From: Dellaglioa kimchii
Lineage (GTDB): Bacteria > Bacillota > Bacilli > Lactobacillales > Lactobacillaceae
Direction of reading: 5' to 3'
DNA length: 64,000 nt
NCBI RefSeq assembly: GCF_046115505.1
Contig: NZ_CP170736.1
Span: 186,001 to 250,000 of the forward strand
The notes under the pieces are model-generated. The model saw only the letters and a program-made list of their open reading frames with translations. It ran no database searches and had not been told where the DNA came from. Every line of letters begins with the position of its first letter. Within the stretch, counting starts at the first letter, position 1. Position numbers and translations under genes: made by a program. Below are positions 51,618-60,875 of the stretch, one piece after another.

Positions 51618-52922
51618 GTGGAAAAAATAATCGTCAAGGGTGGAAACTCACTCAATGGAACAGTGCATATAGAAGGCGCAAAGAATGCAGTATTGCCAAT
51701 TCTAGCAGCCGGAATTTTAGCAAGTAGTGGTGAAAATACACTGTCAAATGTACCAGTTTTATCAGATGTCTTTACAATGAATAACGTACTACGTTTTTTA
51801 AATTTAGACGTTGACTTTAATGAAGAAACTAATGAAGTTAAAATGAGTGCGACTAAAGAATTATCACCAGAAGCACCATTTGAATATGTTTCAAAAATGC
51901 GTGCTTCTATTGTTGTAATGGGACCACTTTTGGCACGACTTAAACATGCGAAGATTGCAATGCCTGGTGGGTGTGCAATAGGTTCTCGCCCAATTGACTT
52001 GCATTTAAAAGGTTTTGAAGCAATGGGTGCGCATATTGAACAATTCGATGGTTATATAGAAGCAACTGTAGATGAATTAAAGGGTGCCAACATTTATCTT
52101 GATTTTCCAAGTGTAGGTGCAACTCAGAATATTATGATGGCTGCAACATTGGCTACTGGTACAACTGTGATTGAAAATGTTGCAAGAGAACCAGAAATTG
52201 TTGATTTAGCTAATATTTTAAATAAAATGGGTGCTAAAGTACAAGGTGCTGGTACCGAAACAATTCGCATTCATGGTGTTAAGGCATTACATGGCGCTGA
52301 TCATGCAGTTGTCCAAGATCGGATTGAAGCAGGGACATTCATGGTTGCAGCAGCAATGACTCAAGGTAATGTTTTAATCGAAGAGGCTATTGCGGAACAC
52401 AATAAACCATTAATTTCTAAATTAGAAGAAATGGGTATTGACGTTATTCAAGAAGACAATGGTATCCGAGTAATCGGAACAGAAAAAATTAAACCAACTA
52501 TAGTTAAAACATTGCCTCATCCAGGCTACCCAACTGATATGCAGCCTCAAATGACTGTTCTTCAATTAATGGCAGATGGTACAAGTATTTTAACAGAGAC
52601 GGTATTCGAAAATCGTTTTATGCATCTTGAAGAATTACGACGTATGAATGCAAAATTTAAGATTGAAGGCAACTCAGTTGTGATGTATGGTCCAACTGAC
52701 TTCAACGGTGCAGAAGTTGCTGCTACAGACTTAAGAGCTGCTGCAGCACTTGTGCTAGCAGGATTAGTAGCTCGTGGTTATACACAAGTTACACATCTTG
52801 AATATCTTGATCGAGGCTACTATCATTTCCATCAAAAGTTAGAAGCTTTGGGTGCTGAAATTAAACGTATCAATGATGATACACAAGATATAATTATTAA
52901 GACAGAAAATGAAGTAAAATAG
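51618..52922 (+). CDS. murA: UDP-N-acetylglucosamine 1-carboxyvinyltransferase
   Basis: 434 residues. K22-N23 (AKNAVLPI) and the PEP/fosfomycin-binding C119 (MPGGCAIGSRPIDLH) are present. It commits UDP-GlcNAc to peptidoglycan synthesis. Because C119 is not Asp, the enzyme should be fosfomycin-sensitive by family knowledge. The start is a GTG with CGGGGGA upstream. Confidence 0.97.
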   Translation: MEKIIVKGGNSLNGTVHIEGAKNAVLPILAAGILASSGENTLSNVPVLSDVFTMNNVLRFLNLDVDFNEETNEVKMSATKELSPEAPFEYVSKMRASIVVMGPLLARLKHAKIAMPGGCAIGSRPIDLHLKGFEAMGAHIEQFDGYIEATVDELKGANIYLDFPSVGATQNIMMAATLATGTTVIENVAREPEIVDLANILNKMGAKVQGAGTETIRIHGVKALHGADHAVVQDRIEAGTFMVAAAMTQGNVLIEEAIAEHNKPLISKLEEMGIDVIQEDNGIRVIGTEKIKPTIVKTLPHPGYPTDMQPQMTVLQLMADGTSILTETVFENRFMHLEELRRMNAKFKIEGNSVVMYGPTDFNGAEVAATDLRAAAALVLAGLVARGYTQVTHLEYLDRGYYHFHQKLEALGAEIKRINDDTQDIIIKTENEVK

Positions 52923-52925
52923 AAG

Positions 52926-52952
52926 AAATGTCCATTTTGGACATTTTTTTAT
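52926..52952 (+). terminator. Terminator of murA
   Basis: AAATGTCC/GGACATTT stem with a four- to five-base loop and a T-run. Confidence 0.9.
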
Positions 52953-52964
52953 TGTATAGGTATA

Positions 52965-52973
52965 TGGTATAAT
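52965..52973 (+). promoter_or_regulatory. Extended -10 promoter upstream of mbl/mreB
   Basis: TGGTATAAT (extended TGn plus perfect -10) lies 44 bases upstream of the mreB-like start and directly after the murA terminator. No consensus -35 at the right distance. Confidence 0.65.
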
Positions 52974-53016
52974 GCTTACATTAGTGTAAGTTTTAAGTGC
53001 CGAGAGGAGAAGCATA

Positions 53017-54003
53017 ATGGCTAAAGATATTGGTATTGATTTAGGAACCGCAAATGTATTAATTAACGTACAAAATAAAGGAATCGTCTTAAATGAACCA
53101 TCTGTTGTTGCAATTGACACAAAATCAGGTCGTGTATTAGCAGTTGGATCAGAAGCATATAAAATGGTTGGTAGAACACCTGGTAGTATTAGAGCTATCA
53201 GACCTATGAAAAATGGTGTCATTGCTGATTTTGATATTACAGAACAAATGTTAACTTACTTTATTAAAAAATTAAATGTGAGCGGCTTTTTATCAAAACC
53301 AAGTATTTTGATTTGTTGCCCAACAAATATCACATCAATTGAACAAAAAGCAATTATTCAAGCTGCTGAAAAAGCTGGTGGTGGCAAGGTTTATCTTGCT
53401 GAAGAACCTAAAGTTGCAGCTATTGGTGCTGGGTTGGATATTTATCAACCCCGTGGTAGTTTAGTGATTGATATTGGTGGTGGTACAAGTGATGTTGCCG
53501 TTATTTCATTAGGCGATATTGTAGCAAGCCGTTCATTACGTGTTGCTGGTGATCAATTGAATAGTGATGTTATCAATTTTGTTAAGCAAAAACATAACCT
53601 TCAAATCGGTGAACGTACAGCTGAAAAAGCTAAAATTGAAATTGGGACAGTTTACCCAGACAATCGTGCATTAGAAATGGAAATTCGTGGACGAGATGTT
53701 GTTACTGGTTTACCAAAGACAGTTGTGCTTAGCTCTGCTGAGATTGAAGAAGCAACTCATGATACAATGCAAGCAATCGTTGCAGCAACTAAAGAAGTTC
53801 TTGAACAAACACCACCAGAATTAGCATCAGATATTATTGATACTGGGATTATTTTAACAGGTGGCGGTGCATTATTAGATGGTGTTGATTTATTAATGTC
53901 ATCGAACTTAGATATTCCTGTCATGGTGTCAGAAACACCATTGGATGATGTCGCAAAAGGAACTGGATTCTTGTTAGATCATATTGAAAAACAAGGTAGA
54001 TAA
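53017..54003 (+). CDS. mbl: MreB/Mbl rod-shape actin homologue
   Basis: 328 residues of the actin-like ATPase fold: phosphate 1 DIGIDLGTANVLI, phosphate 2 VIDIGGGTSDVAVISLGDIV, adenosine motif TGIILTGGGALLDGVD. It forms filaments under the membrane that guide lateral wall synthesis with RodA and PBPs. Its place next to murA is that of mbl in Bacillus. A GAGAGGAG site precedes the ATG. Confidence 0.95.
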   Translation: MAKDIGIDLGTANVLINVQNKGIVLNEPSVVAIDTKSGRVLAVGSEAYKMVGRTPGSIRAIRPMKNGVIADFDITEQMLTYFIKKLNVSGFLSKPSILICCPTNITSIEQKAIIQAAEKAGGGKVYLAEEPKVAAIGAGLDIYQPRGSLVIDIGGGTSDVAVISLGDIVASRSLRVAGDQLNSDVINFVKQKHNLQIGERTAEKAKIEIGTVYPDNRALEMEIRGRDVVTGLPKTVVLSSAEIEEATHDTMQAIVAATKEVLEQTPPELASDIIDTGIILTGGGALLDGVDLLMSSNLDIPVMVSETPLDDVAKGTGFLLDHIEKQGR

Positions 54004-54088
54004 CAACTGTGATACTGGTTATTAAGGGAGGTCTATTAACGGGGCAATCTGTTGATGGACCTTTTCATATAGGAGGTGTCATTTATTT

Positions 54089-54349
54089 ATGCAAAACTTA
54101 ATGCTTGCACCAATCAAGTTTTATCAAAAATTTATTTCACCGATGTTTCCACCTAGTTGCCGGTACTATCCAACATGTTCAAACTATATGATTAAGGCAA
54201 TTCAAAAACACGGTGCAAAAGGTATTATTATGGGTATCGGTAGGATTTTACGATGCCATCCTTTTGTCAGAGGCGGATACGATCCCGTACCTGATTACTT
54301 TACCGTACGAAGAAATAAGAACCCTAAAGGAGAAGAAAAGCATGTCTAA
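54089..54349 (+). CDS. yidD: YidD, membrane protein insertion efficiency factor
   Basis: 86 residues with the family signature KFYQKFISPMFPPSCRYYPTCSNYMIKAIQKHG and GRILRCHPF..GGYDPVP. It is a small amphipathic membrane-associated protein that aids YidC-dependent insertion. Its stop overlaps the start of the next gene by eight bases. Confidence 0.96.
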   Translation: MQNLMLAPIKFYQKFISPMFPPSCRYYPTCSNYMIKAIQKHGAKGIIMGIGRILRCHPFVRGGYDPVPDYFTVRRNKNPKGEEKHV

Positions 54350-54563
54350 AAAAGAAAAAGAGATTGAAGTAGCAGAAAATGATATTAAAATTAATGGTGA
54401 GGATGCAGTTTCATTAACCGTTGGCGGTATTGAAATTGGTACAGTCATTCAACAAGATACAAAATTTGTTGCAACATTAAGTAACGGTGAGATATTCAAA
54501 GCTAAAACTCGTGATGAAGGTATTGATACTTTATTGCGCGATTTCCACTTACATCGCGGTTAA
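54342..54563 (+). CDS. DUF2969 family protein
   Basis: 73 residues from the ATG at 54342 (product MSKKEKEIEVAEND), with AAAGGAG upstream inside yidD. The sequence (VGGIEIGTVIQQDTKFVATLSNGEIFKAKTRDEGI...DFHLHR) fits the DUF2969 proteins found between yidD and rodA in lactobacilli. Function unknown. Confidence 0.85.
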   Translation: MSKKEKEIEVAENDIKINGEDAVSLTVGGIEIGTVIQQDTKFVATLSNGEIFKAKTRDEGIDTLLRDFHLHRG

Positions 54564-54635
54564 TTAGTCAATTTTTAAATTTTAGCCTATTCAAAAATTT
54601 AACGAAATAAGTGACATAGTGTGGAGGGGAATTCT

Positions 54636-55841
54636 ATGAGTAGTAGAAAAGATGAGGTCGATAGTGAGTCGAGAATTGATTATGGTATTATTTTTGCCGT
54701 TTTAGTCTTGGCAATTATTGGGCTTGCCTCAATTTACGTATCAGCATCCCATGATACTAGTGCGACCTCAATTATGAGCCAAATGGTTTCACAGTTGATG
54801 TGGTACGCTATTGGTGTCGTTGCAATTGTCGTTATTATGCAATTTGACTCAGAACAATTATGGCGAGTCGCTCCGATAGGGTATTTTATAGGACTGTTTT
54901 TATTAATGATTGTCTTACTTGTATACAGTCGACCTTTATTTTTAAGTACAGGTGCTAAAAGTTGGATACCATTAGTTGGTTCGTTAACGTTCCAACCATC
55001 AGAAGTTATGAAGCCAGCATTTATATTAATGTTGGCGCGTGTGGTTACGATACATAACAATGATTATCCAACTCATAAAATTGGGACAGATATTATTTTA
55101 TTAGCGAAAATGATAGCATGGACGTTACCAGTGGTTATTTTATTAAAACTGCAAAATGATTTCGGAACAATGCTCGTTTTCTTTGCTATTTTAGGTGGTG
55201 TCATTTTAGTTTCAGGTATCACTTGGAAGATTATTGGACCGGCATTTGGAACGGTGGCTGTTGTAGGTGGAACGGCATTATACATGGTTATTTCAACGAC
55301 TGGTCGATCAATTCTAGAAAAGGTTGGCTTTTCTGCCTACCAATTTGACCGAATTGATAACTGGTTAGATCCATCAAAAGATACATCCGGAACAGGATAT
55401 CAATTGTGGCAAAGTATGAAAGCAATTGGGTCAGGACAAATGACTGGTAAGGGATTTAACGTGTCAAATGTTTATGTTCCCGTCCGTGAATCTGATATGA
55501 TTTTTTCTGTTATCGGCGAAAACTTTGGGTTTATTGGTGGTTGTATTTTAATCTTTATTTATTTCTTACTCATTTATCGAATGGTTCGTGCAACCTTTGA
55601 TACGAAGAATGAATTTTATGCTTACTTATCTACTGGGGTCATTATGATGATTTTATTCCATGTTTTTGAAAACATTGGGATGAGTATTGGGTTACTACCT
55701 TTAACAGGTATTCCATTACCATTTGTCAGTCAAGGTGGGTCTGCTTTAGTCGGAAATATGATTGGAATTGGCTTAATTATGTCAATGCGATACCATCATA
55801 AGAGTTACATGTTCAGTAGCGAAGACGAAGATTTTGATTAA
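54636..55841 (+). CDS. rodA: RodA/FtsW-family SEDS peptidoglycan polymerase
   Basis: 401 residues with ten predicted membrane helices. Signatures are TGAKSWIPL..LTFQPSEVMKPAFI (catalytic loop region), KLQNDFGTMLVFFAI, the large loop WQSMKAIGSGQMTGKGF and the C-terminal GIPLPFVSQGGSALVGNMIGIGLIMSMRYH. It polymerises lipid II in lateral wall synthesis. The RodA assignment rests on the shape-gene neighbourhood (mbl). The ATG at 54636 has GGAGGGG five bases upstream. Confidence 0.94.
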   Translation: MSSRKDEVDSESRIDYGIIFAVLVLAIIGLASIYVSASHDTSATSIMSQMVSQLMWYAIGVVAIVVIMQFDSEQLWRVAPIGYFIGLFLLMIVLLVYSRPLFLSTGAKSWIPLVGSLTFQPSEVMKPAFILMLARVVTIHNNDYPTHKIGTDIILLAKMIAWTLPVVILLKLQNDFGTMLVFFAILGGVILVSGITWKIIGPAFGTVAVVGGTALYMVISTTGRSILEKVGFSAYQFDRIDNWLDPSKDTSGTGYQLWQSMKAIGSGQMTGKGFNVSNVYVPVRESDMIFSVIGENFGFIGGCILIFIYFLLIYRMVRATFDTKNEFYAYLSTGVIMMILFHVFENIGMSIGLLPLTGIPLPFVSQGGSALVGNMIGIGLIMSMRYHHKSYMFSSEDEDFD

Positions 55842-55850
55842 AAGATAAGG

Positions 55851-55882
55851 CAGTGATTCTATTATGGAATCACTGTTTTTTA
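55851..55882 (+). terminator. Terminator of the yidD-rodA unit
   Basis: Perfect CAGTGATTC/GAATCACTG stem and seven T. Confidence 0.93.
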
Positions 55883-55898
55883 AAACTAGGAGGTTTTG

Positions 55899-56261
55899 AT
55901 GATGATTGATTTTTATTGGTATCCTAAATGTTCAACTTGTAGAAAAGCAAAACAATGGTTAGACGAAAATGAGGTTGAATACCATATAATAGATCTAATC
56001 CAAGAAACACCAAAGGCAAATCTAATCGAAAAATGGTTGAATGAGTCTGGTCTTCCAGCAATATCTTTTTTTAATACACAAGGAAATAAGTATCGTGAAT
56101 TAAATCTAAAAGATAAACGACCAACGATGACAACTCAGCAATCAAGTCAAATTTTAGCATCAGATGGAATGTTAATGAAACGTCCGGTATTAACTGATGG
56201 AATAAAATTAACGACCGGATTTAACGAAGATGTTTTTACAGAGACATGGTTAAATAAATAA
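55899..56261 (+). CDS. ArsC/Spx-family thioredoxin-fold protein
   Basis: About 120 residues with the N-terminal C-x-x-C, YPKCSTCRKAKQWLDEN, then DL...P, and RPVLTDG near the end, as in the arsenate reductase-like YffB/Spx family. The RPV(L)...G pattern and CSTC favour a YusI/ArsC-like protein rather than the regulator Spx. The start is one of two adjacent ATG codons behind AGGAGG. Function unproven. Confidence 0.88.
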   Translation: MMIDFYWYPKCSTCRKAKQWLDENEVEYHIIDLIQETPKANLIEKWLNESGLPAISFFNTQGNKYRELNLKDKRPTMTTQQSSQILASDGMLMKRPVLTDGIKLTTGFNEDVFTETWLNK

Positions 56262-56266
56262 AACTG

Positions 56267-56295
56267 TTGACATTAAATTTTAATCTAGCTATAAT
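56267..56295 (+). promoter_or_regulatory. Promoter of the T-box/metNIQ transcript
   Basis: TTGACA (56267-56272), a 17-base spacer and TATAAT (56290-56295): full consensus sigma-A promoter. Confidence 0.92.
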
Positions 56296-56301
56296 CAACT
56301 A

Positions 56302-56608
56302 CAATAAGGAATACAGATAAGACGTTTTGAAAAGATGAGTAAATTTTAGTAATTAGTTAAGAGAATCCTGGTAGCTGAAAAGGGATCAAAATTACGGAAT
56401 TGAATATGGTCTTGGAACGTTTGGTAGATGAGCAATGTTAATCTACCTTGGGTACGCCCAATACAGCGGAAAGGTATCGGTTATATTAAAACCCGTACCT
56501 GATGAGATTGTTATCGTGAGGTGACAATAAAACAAGGTGGTAACACGTGAAGTTTATAACTTCTCGTCCTTCCGTTTATTAAACGGGGGATGGGAGGTTA
56601 TTTTTTTG
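56302..56608 (+). promoter_or_regulatory. T-box riboswitch (Met specifier) upstream of metNIQ
   Basis: The leader contains GAGAATCC and GGTAGCTGAAAAGG of the Stem I distal part, a candidate specifier AUG at 56406-56408, and the T-box core AAGGTGGTAACACG at 56534-56547. It ends in a terminator that pairs CTCGTCCTTCCGTTT with AAACGG..GGATGGGAG before seven T (about 56564-56608). Uncharged tRNA-Met would bind the specifier and the T-box bulge and favour the antiterminator, switching on methionine uptake. The Met identity is supported both by the specifier and by the genes controlled. Confidence 0.92.
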
Positions 56609-56631
56609 CAGAAAAATTTGGAGGTATTAAT

Positions 56632-57669
56632 ATGATTGAGTTTAAAAATGTATCAAAAGAGTTTATCACGAAAAGTGGTAAGTTTAGCGCTGTTTCTGAT
56701 GTGAATCTTTCGGTGGAAGATGGTAGCATCTTAGGTATTGTAGGATATTCAGGTGCTGGTAAAAGTACATTAATTAGAATGCTGAATGGATTAGAGACAC
56801 CAACTTCGGGTGAAGTTGACGTTAATGGCGCTAAAATCGCATCTTTATCGGGTAGAACATTGAGAAAGCAACGTCAAAAAATTGGCATGATTTTTCAACA
56901 TTTTAATTTACTCTGGTCACGAACGGTTGTGGAAAACATCATGTTTCCACTTGAACTTGCTGGAATAAGTAAAACTGAGCGGTTGTCCAAAGCTAAAGAA
57001 TTAACAACATTAGTTGGGTTAAAAGGTAAAGAAAATGCATATCCTTCTGAGTTATCTGGTGGACAAAAGCAACGAGTTGGGATTGCTAGAGCTTTAGCGA
57101 ATGATCCTGAAATTTTGATTTGTGATGAAGCAACAAGTGCGCTAGATCCACAAACAACAGATGAAATATTAGATTTATTACTTCAAATTAATCATAAATT
57201 GAAATTAACAATTGTATTAATCACTCATGAAATGCATGTTGTTCGTAAGATATGTGATCACGTTGCCGTAATGGAATCTGGAAAATTAGTGGAGAGTGGA
57301 CTTGTCTTAGACGTCTTTAAGCGTCCTAAACAAGACGTCACAAAACGATTCGTTAATCAGGAGGTCACACCAGCTCTACATGATACGGAACTTGCTGTGA
57401 ATGAATTAATTGAAGCTTATCCACAGGGGTTGATTGTTCAATTAACCTTTCATAGTACTCAGACGCAAATGCCAATTATCTCAGAGATGTTAAGACAAAT
57501 TCCAGAAGTTGACTTTAATATCGTTGAGGGTTCCATTCATCAAACTCAAGGTGGCCCAATTGGAACGTTATATATTCAACTAACTGGTCCAAAAATAAGT
57601 TTAGATCAAACCGTTCCATTCTTGCAAAAAATGAAAGTAGAAACGGAGGTATTGCATTATGGGGACTAA
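56632..57669 (+). CDS. metN: MetN, methionine ABC transporter ATP-binding protein
   Basis: 345 residues. Walker A is GYSGAGKSTLIR, the signature LSGGQKQRVGIARAL and Walker B ILICDEATSALD. A C-terminal NIL regulatory domain (about 265-345) normally binds methionine and inhibits transport. The ATG at 56632 has TTGGAGG upstream; an earlier in-frame start lies inside the T-box terminator. It overlaps metI by 11 bases. Confidence 0.96.
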   Translation: MIEFKNVSKEFITKSGKFSAVSDVNLSVEDGSILGIVGYSGAGKSTLIRMLNGLETPTSGEVDVNGAKIASLSGRTLRKQRQKIGMIFQHFNLLWSRTVVENIMFPLELAGISKTERLSKAKELTTLVGLKGKENAYPSELSGGQKQRVGIARALANDPEILICDEATSALDPQTTDEILDLLLQINHKLKLTIVLITHEMHVVRKICDHVAVMESGKLVESGLVLDVFKRPKQDVTKRFVNQEVTPALHDTELAVNELIEAYPQGLIVQLTFHSTQTQMPIISEMLRQIPEVDFNIVEGSIHQTQGGPIGTLYIQLTGPKISLDQTVPFLQKMKVETEVLHYGD

Positions 57670-58363
57670 TACTTGGGCGTCATATTTTAACTTTAATGCT
57701 GTTAACTGGGATGAATTCTGGTCAAATACTTGGGAAACAATCAGTATGACATTAATATCTACAATAGCGGTTACAATTTTGGGTATTATCTTAGGCCTTA
57801 TTTTATTTGAAACAAAACAAAAAACGACCGGTAAAATAAGTATCTGGGTAAAAATAATTAATTGGATTGTTTCAGCCATGGTTAACATTTTTCGTTCAAT
57901 TCCGTTTATTATTTTAATTGTCTTATTATTGCCTTTTACTAAGGCTTTAGTTGGTTCTATTATTGGACCGATTGCAGCATTACCAGCTTTAATCCTCTCT
58001 GCGGCACCATTTTATGCACGAATGGTGGAACTTGCTTTTCGTGAGATTGATTATGGTGTGATTGAAGCAGCTGAAGCCATGGGTGCTAACAAGGCACAAA
58101 TTATTTGGAAAGTGTTATTACGAGAAAGTTTACCAGCACTTATTTCAGGAGCCACAGTTACTGGAATTACTATTATTGGGTACACGGCAATGGCTGGTAC
58201 AATTGGTGCCGGTGGGCTAGGAAATTGGGCTTTTATTGAAGGTTATGGTGCTAATAATAATACTGTTACACTAGTTGCAACGGTCACAATCATCATTATT
58301 GTTGCCATTTTTCAACTTATTGGTGATCATTCAGCTAAATTAATCGATAAACGAAATAATTAA
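57659..58363 (+). CDS. metI: MetI, methionine ABC transporter permease
   Basis: 234 residues with five membrane helices and the EAA loop AAEAMGANKAQIIWKVLLRESLP, where MetN docks. It forms the dimeric channel. The ATG overlaps the end of metN, with GGAGG in the metN coding sequence. Confidence 0.96.
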   Translation: MGTNTWASYFNFNAVNWDEFWSNTWETISMTLISTIAVTILGIILGLILFETKQKTTGKISIWVKIINWIVSAMVNIFRSIPFIILIVLLLPFTKALVGSIIGPIAALPALILSAAPFYARMVELAFREIDYGVIEAAEAMGANKAQIIWKVLLRESLPALISGATVTGITIIGYTAMAGTIGAGGLGNWAFIEGYGANNNTVTLVATVTIIIIVAIFQLIGDHSAKLIDKRNN

Positions 58364-58374
58364 GGGGTAACCTC

Positions 58375-59187
58375 ATGAGAATAAATAAAAAGTTCATTTT
58401 TTCATTTCTATTTTTAACTCTTTTATTAGCTGGGTGTGGAAAAAAATCAAATGGAATGACTACTTTGACAATCGGTGCTAGTAATATGCCCCATGCAGAA
58501 ATTTTAGATCATGTAAAACCAATGTTGGCAAAAGAAGGCATCGATTTAAAAGTTAAAGTTTTTCAGGATTATGTGATGCCTAATAAAGCGACTGAATCTG
58601 GTGATTTAGATGCTAATTATTTTCAACATAAACCATTTTTAGATAATTGGGACAAACAGAATAATGGTGATTTAATAAGTGTTGGAAATGTTCACCTTGA
58701 ACCAATCGGTGTCTATTCTAAACAAGTTAAAAAGTTAACTGATTTGAAGAAAGGCAGTACGGTTTTGGTATCTAACAGTATTTCAGATTACGGTCGTGTG
58801 TTAACTATTTTTAAAGATGCTGGATTAATAACCCTGAAAAAAGGGACAGACGTGGCAACTGCAAATTTTGCTGATATCAAAACAAATAAATTAAATTTAG
58901 TTTTTAAGCATACGTATGAGCCAAAATTGATGTCTGATTTATATGAAAATAATGAAGGCTCAGCCATCATTATTAATGCAAATTATGCGGTTGAAGCTGG
59001 ATTAAATCCAACGAAACAGGCTATTGCATTAGAACGTAGTACATCATCATATGCGAATTTAGTTGCTGTCGCACCAAAAAATAAAGATAATCCTGCGATT
59101 AAAAAGTTAGTTAAAGCACTACAATCTAAAAAGACACGCGAATGGATTTTGAATAAGTATAAAGGTGCCGTTATTCCTGCAAAATAA
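58375..59187 (+). CDS. metQ: MetQ, methionine-binding lipoprotein
   Basis: 270 residues. The lipoprotein signal ends in the lipobox LLAG-C21. The mature NlpA-type domain begins LTIGASNMPHAEILDHVKP and contains DLDANYFQHKPFLD. It captures L- and perhaps D-methionine outside the membrane for MetNI. It is last in the operon, before a terminator. Confidence 0.96.
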   Translation: MRINKKFIFSFLFLTLLLAGCGKKSNGMTTLTIGASNMPHAEILDHVKPMLAKEGIDLKVKVFQDYVMPNKATESGDLDANYFQHKPFLDNWDKQNNGDLISVGNVHLEPIGVYSKQVKKLTDLKKGSTVLVSNSISDYGRVLTIFKDAGLITLKKGTDVATANFADIKTNKLNLVFKHTYEPKLMSDLYENNEGSAIIINANYAVEAGLNPTKQAIALERSTSSYANLVAVAPKNKDNPAIKKLVKALQSKKTREWILNKYKGAVIPAK

Positions 59188-59234
59188 AGAGAATTGAGTT
59201 AGTCATGTCGACTAATTCAATTCTCTTTATTTTG
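59182..59234. terminator. Bidirectional terminator after metQ
   Basis: A 23-base stem with two mismatches (AAATAAAGAGAATTGA with TCAATTCTCTTTATTT, extended by TTAGTC/GACTAA) between convergent genes. Confidence 0.94.
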
Positions 59235-59943
59235 CAATTTTATTAATTAACCATTTGAAAATAGCTAAATCTGATGGTTCTTTTATATAAGACATTTCGG
59301 GATGCCATTGAACACCTAAAATGAGACCGTCATTACTACTGATACCTTCAATTAGGCCATCTGAACTTGTCGCAATAGCCGTTAATGAATCACCTAAACG
59401 GTTAATGGCTTGGTGATGGTACGTATTGACACGAAGCGTTGAACCATAAGTATCTGATAAATAATTATTTGTTTTAATTGATACAGAATGTGTGGCGTAT
59501 TCTGGTAATGTTGGATCTTGCAAATGCTTAACTTGCCAATTTGAATAGTCACTTAAATCTTGATAGAGTGTTCCACCAAAAAAGACGTTAAGTATTTGTA
59601 GTCCACGGCAAATGCCAAGTATTGGTATTTTTCGAGAAATAGCTTCCTTGATTAAAGCGAGCTCCATTTCGTCACGTGGGGGATTTAATTCTTCTAATTT
59701 TGGATGAGGTTCTTGGCCGTATAAGATTGGTGAAACATCTTGACCACCTGCTAATAGTAAACCATCTACCAAATCAAGATAACTAGATGCGTTTGCTAAA
59801 TCAGTAGGAATGATTAGTGGTAAACCGCCAACTTCAATAATGGCATCAATATAGCCTTGAGGTGTATAAGTAATTTCGTTAATGTGCATGCCTGTAATTG
59901 GATTTCGATTAGGATTTCCAACAATACCGATAATAGGTTTCAT
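59227..59943 (-). CDS. Class I glutamine amidotransferase, peptidase C26 (gamma-glutamyl hydrolase/PuuD-like)
   Basis: 238 residues. The nucleophile cysteine is in ILGICRGLQILNV (about residue 110), and the catalytic histidine and glutamate are in GVQWHPEM near the C-terminus. Family members hydrolyse gamma-glutamyl bonds, such as gamma-glutamyl-GABA. The substrate here is unknown and no polyamine pathway genes are adjacent. A GGAGGTT site precedes the ATG. Confidence 0.92.
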   Translation of the reverse strand: MKPIIGIVGNPNRNPITGMHINEITYTPQGYIDAIIEVGGLPLIIPTDLANASSYLDLVDGLLLAGGQDVSPILYGQEPHPKLEELNPPRDEMELALIKEAISRKIPILGICRGLQILNVFFGGTLYQDLSDYSNWQVKHLQDPTLPEYATHSVSIKTNNYLSDTYGSTLRVNTYHHQAINRLGDSLTAIATSSDGLIEGISSNDGLILGVQWHPEMSYIKEPSDLAIFKWLINKIAK

Positions 59944-60017
59944 AAATGAACCTCCTCAAAATTTACTTTTTATTAGTTTAACTTAATTAAATAAAGATTG
60001 CGAGTATCGAGGCTCCA

Positions 60018-60046
60018 TTGAAATGGATAATTTATTAAGATAGAAT
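60018..60046 (+). promoter_or_regulatory. Promoter of the suf operon
   Basis: TTGAAA (60018-60023), a 17-base spacer and TAGAAT (60041-60046), 33 bases upstream of sufC. Confidence 0.8.
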
Positions 60047-60078
60047 GGAATATATTAATGAATCGGAGGAATGCTAAA

Positions 60079-60861
60079 ATGTCGACACTTGAAGTCAAAA
60101 ATTTACATGTAGAAATTGAAGATAAAGAAATTTTAAAAGGTGTTAATTTAAAAATGTCGACTGGTGAAGTACATGCAATCATGGGTCCAAATGGAACAGG
60201 TAAATCAACTTTATCTGAGGCCATTATGGGGAATCCTGCGTACAAAGTGACAGAAGGCGAAGTATTGCTGAATGGTGTAAACATTTTAGAACTACCTGTT
60301 GATGAGCGAGCTCGAGCAGGATTATTTTTAGCAATGCAATATCCTTCAGAAATACCTGGTGTAACAAATGCTGAATTTATGCGTGCAGCAATCAACGCAC
60401 GTCGACCGGAAGATAACCAAATCCCAATTCGAGAATTTTTAAAGAAATTAGATAAAACGATGACAACTTTAGATATGATTGAGGAAATGGCTGATCGTTA
60501 TTTAAATGAAGGTTTTTCAGGTGGCGAAAAGAAACGTAATGAAATTTTACAACTGATGATGATTGAACCAAAATTTGCTATTTTAGATGAAATTGATTCA
60601 GGTCTAGACATTGATGCATTGAAAGTTGTTTCGAGAGGCGTAAATGAAATGTTGAAAAATGCGGAATTTGGAACACTTATGATTACGCATTACCAACGTT
60701 TGCTGAACTATATTGTGCCTGATGTGGTGCACGTTATGATGGATGGACGGGTTGTGAAAACGGGTGGCGCCGAACTTGCAGAAAAACTGGAAGAAGAAGG
60801 CTATGCTGGTTTGCGTGATGAATTAGGGCTAGACATTACTTTAACAGACGAGAACCTTTAG
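60079..60861 (+). CDS. sufC: SufC, Fe-S assembly ATPase
   Basis: 260 residues of the ABC ATPase fold without membrane partner. Walker A is GPNGTGKSTL, the signature FSGGEKKRNEILQ and Walker B FAILDEIDSGLDID, all SufC-specific forms. It works with SufB and SufD in the cytosolic Fe-S scaffold. The ATG at 60079 has CGGAGG nine bases upstream. Confidence 0.97.
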   Translation: MSTLEVKNLHVEIEDKEILKGVNLKMSTGEVHAIMGPNGTGKSTLSEAIMGNPAYKVTEGEVLLNGVNILELPVDERARAGLFLAMQYPSEIPGVTNAEFMRAAINARRPEDNQIPIREFLKKLDKTMTTLDMIEEMADRYLNEGFSGGEKKRNEILQLMMIEPKFAILDEIDSGLDIDALKVVSRGVNEMLKNAEFGTLMITHYQRLLNYIVPDVVHVMMDGRVVKTGGAELAEKLEEEGYAGLRDELGLDITLTDENL

Positions 60862-60875
60862 TGGAGGGCCGGAAA

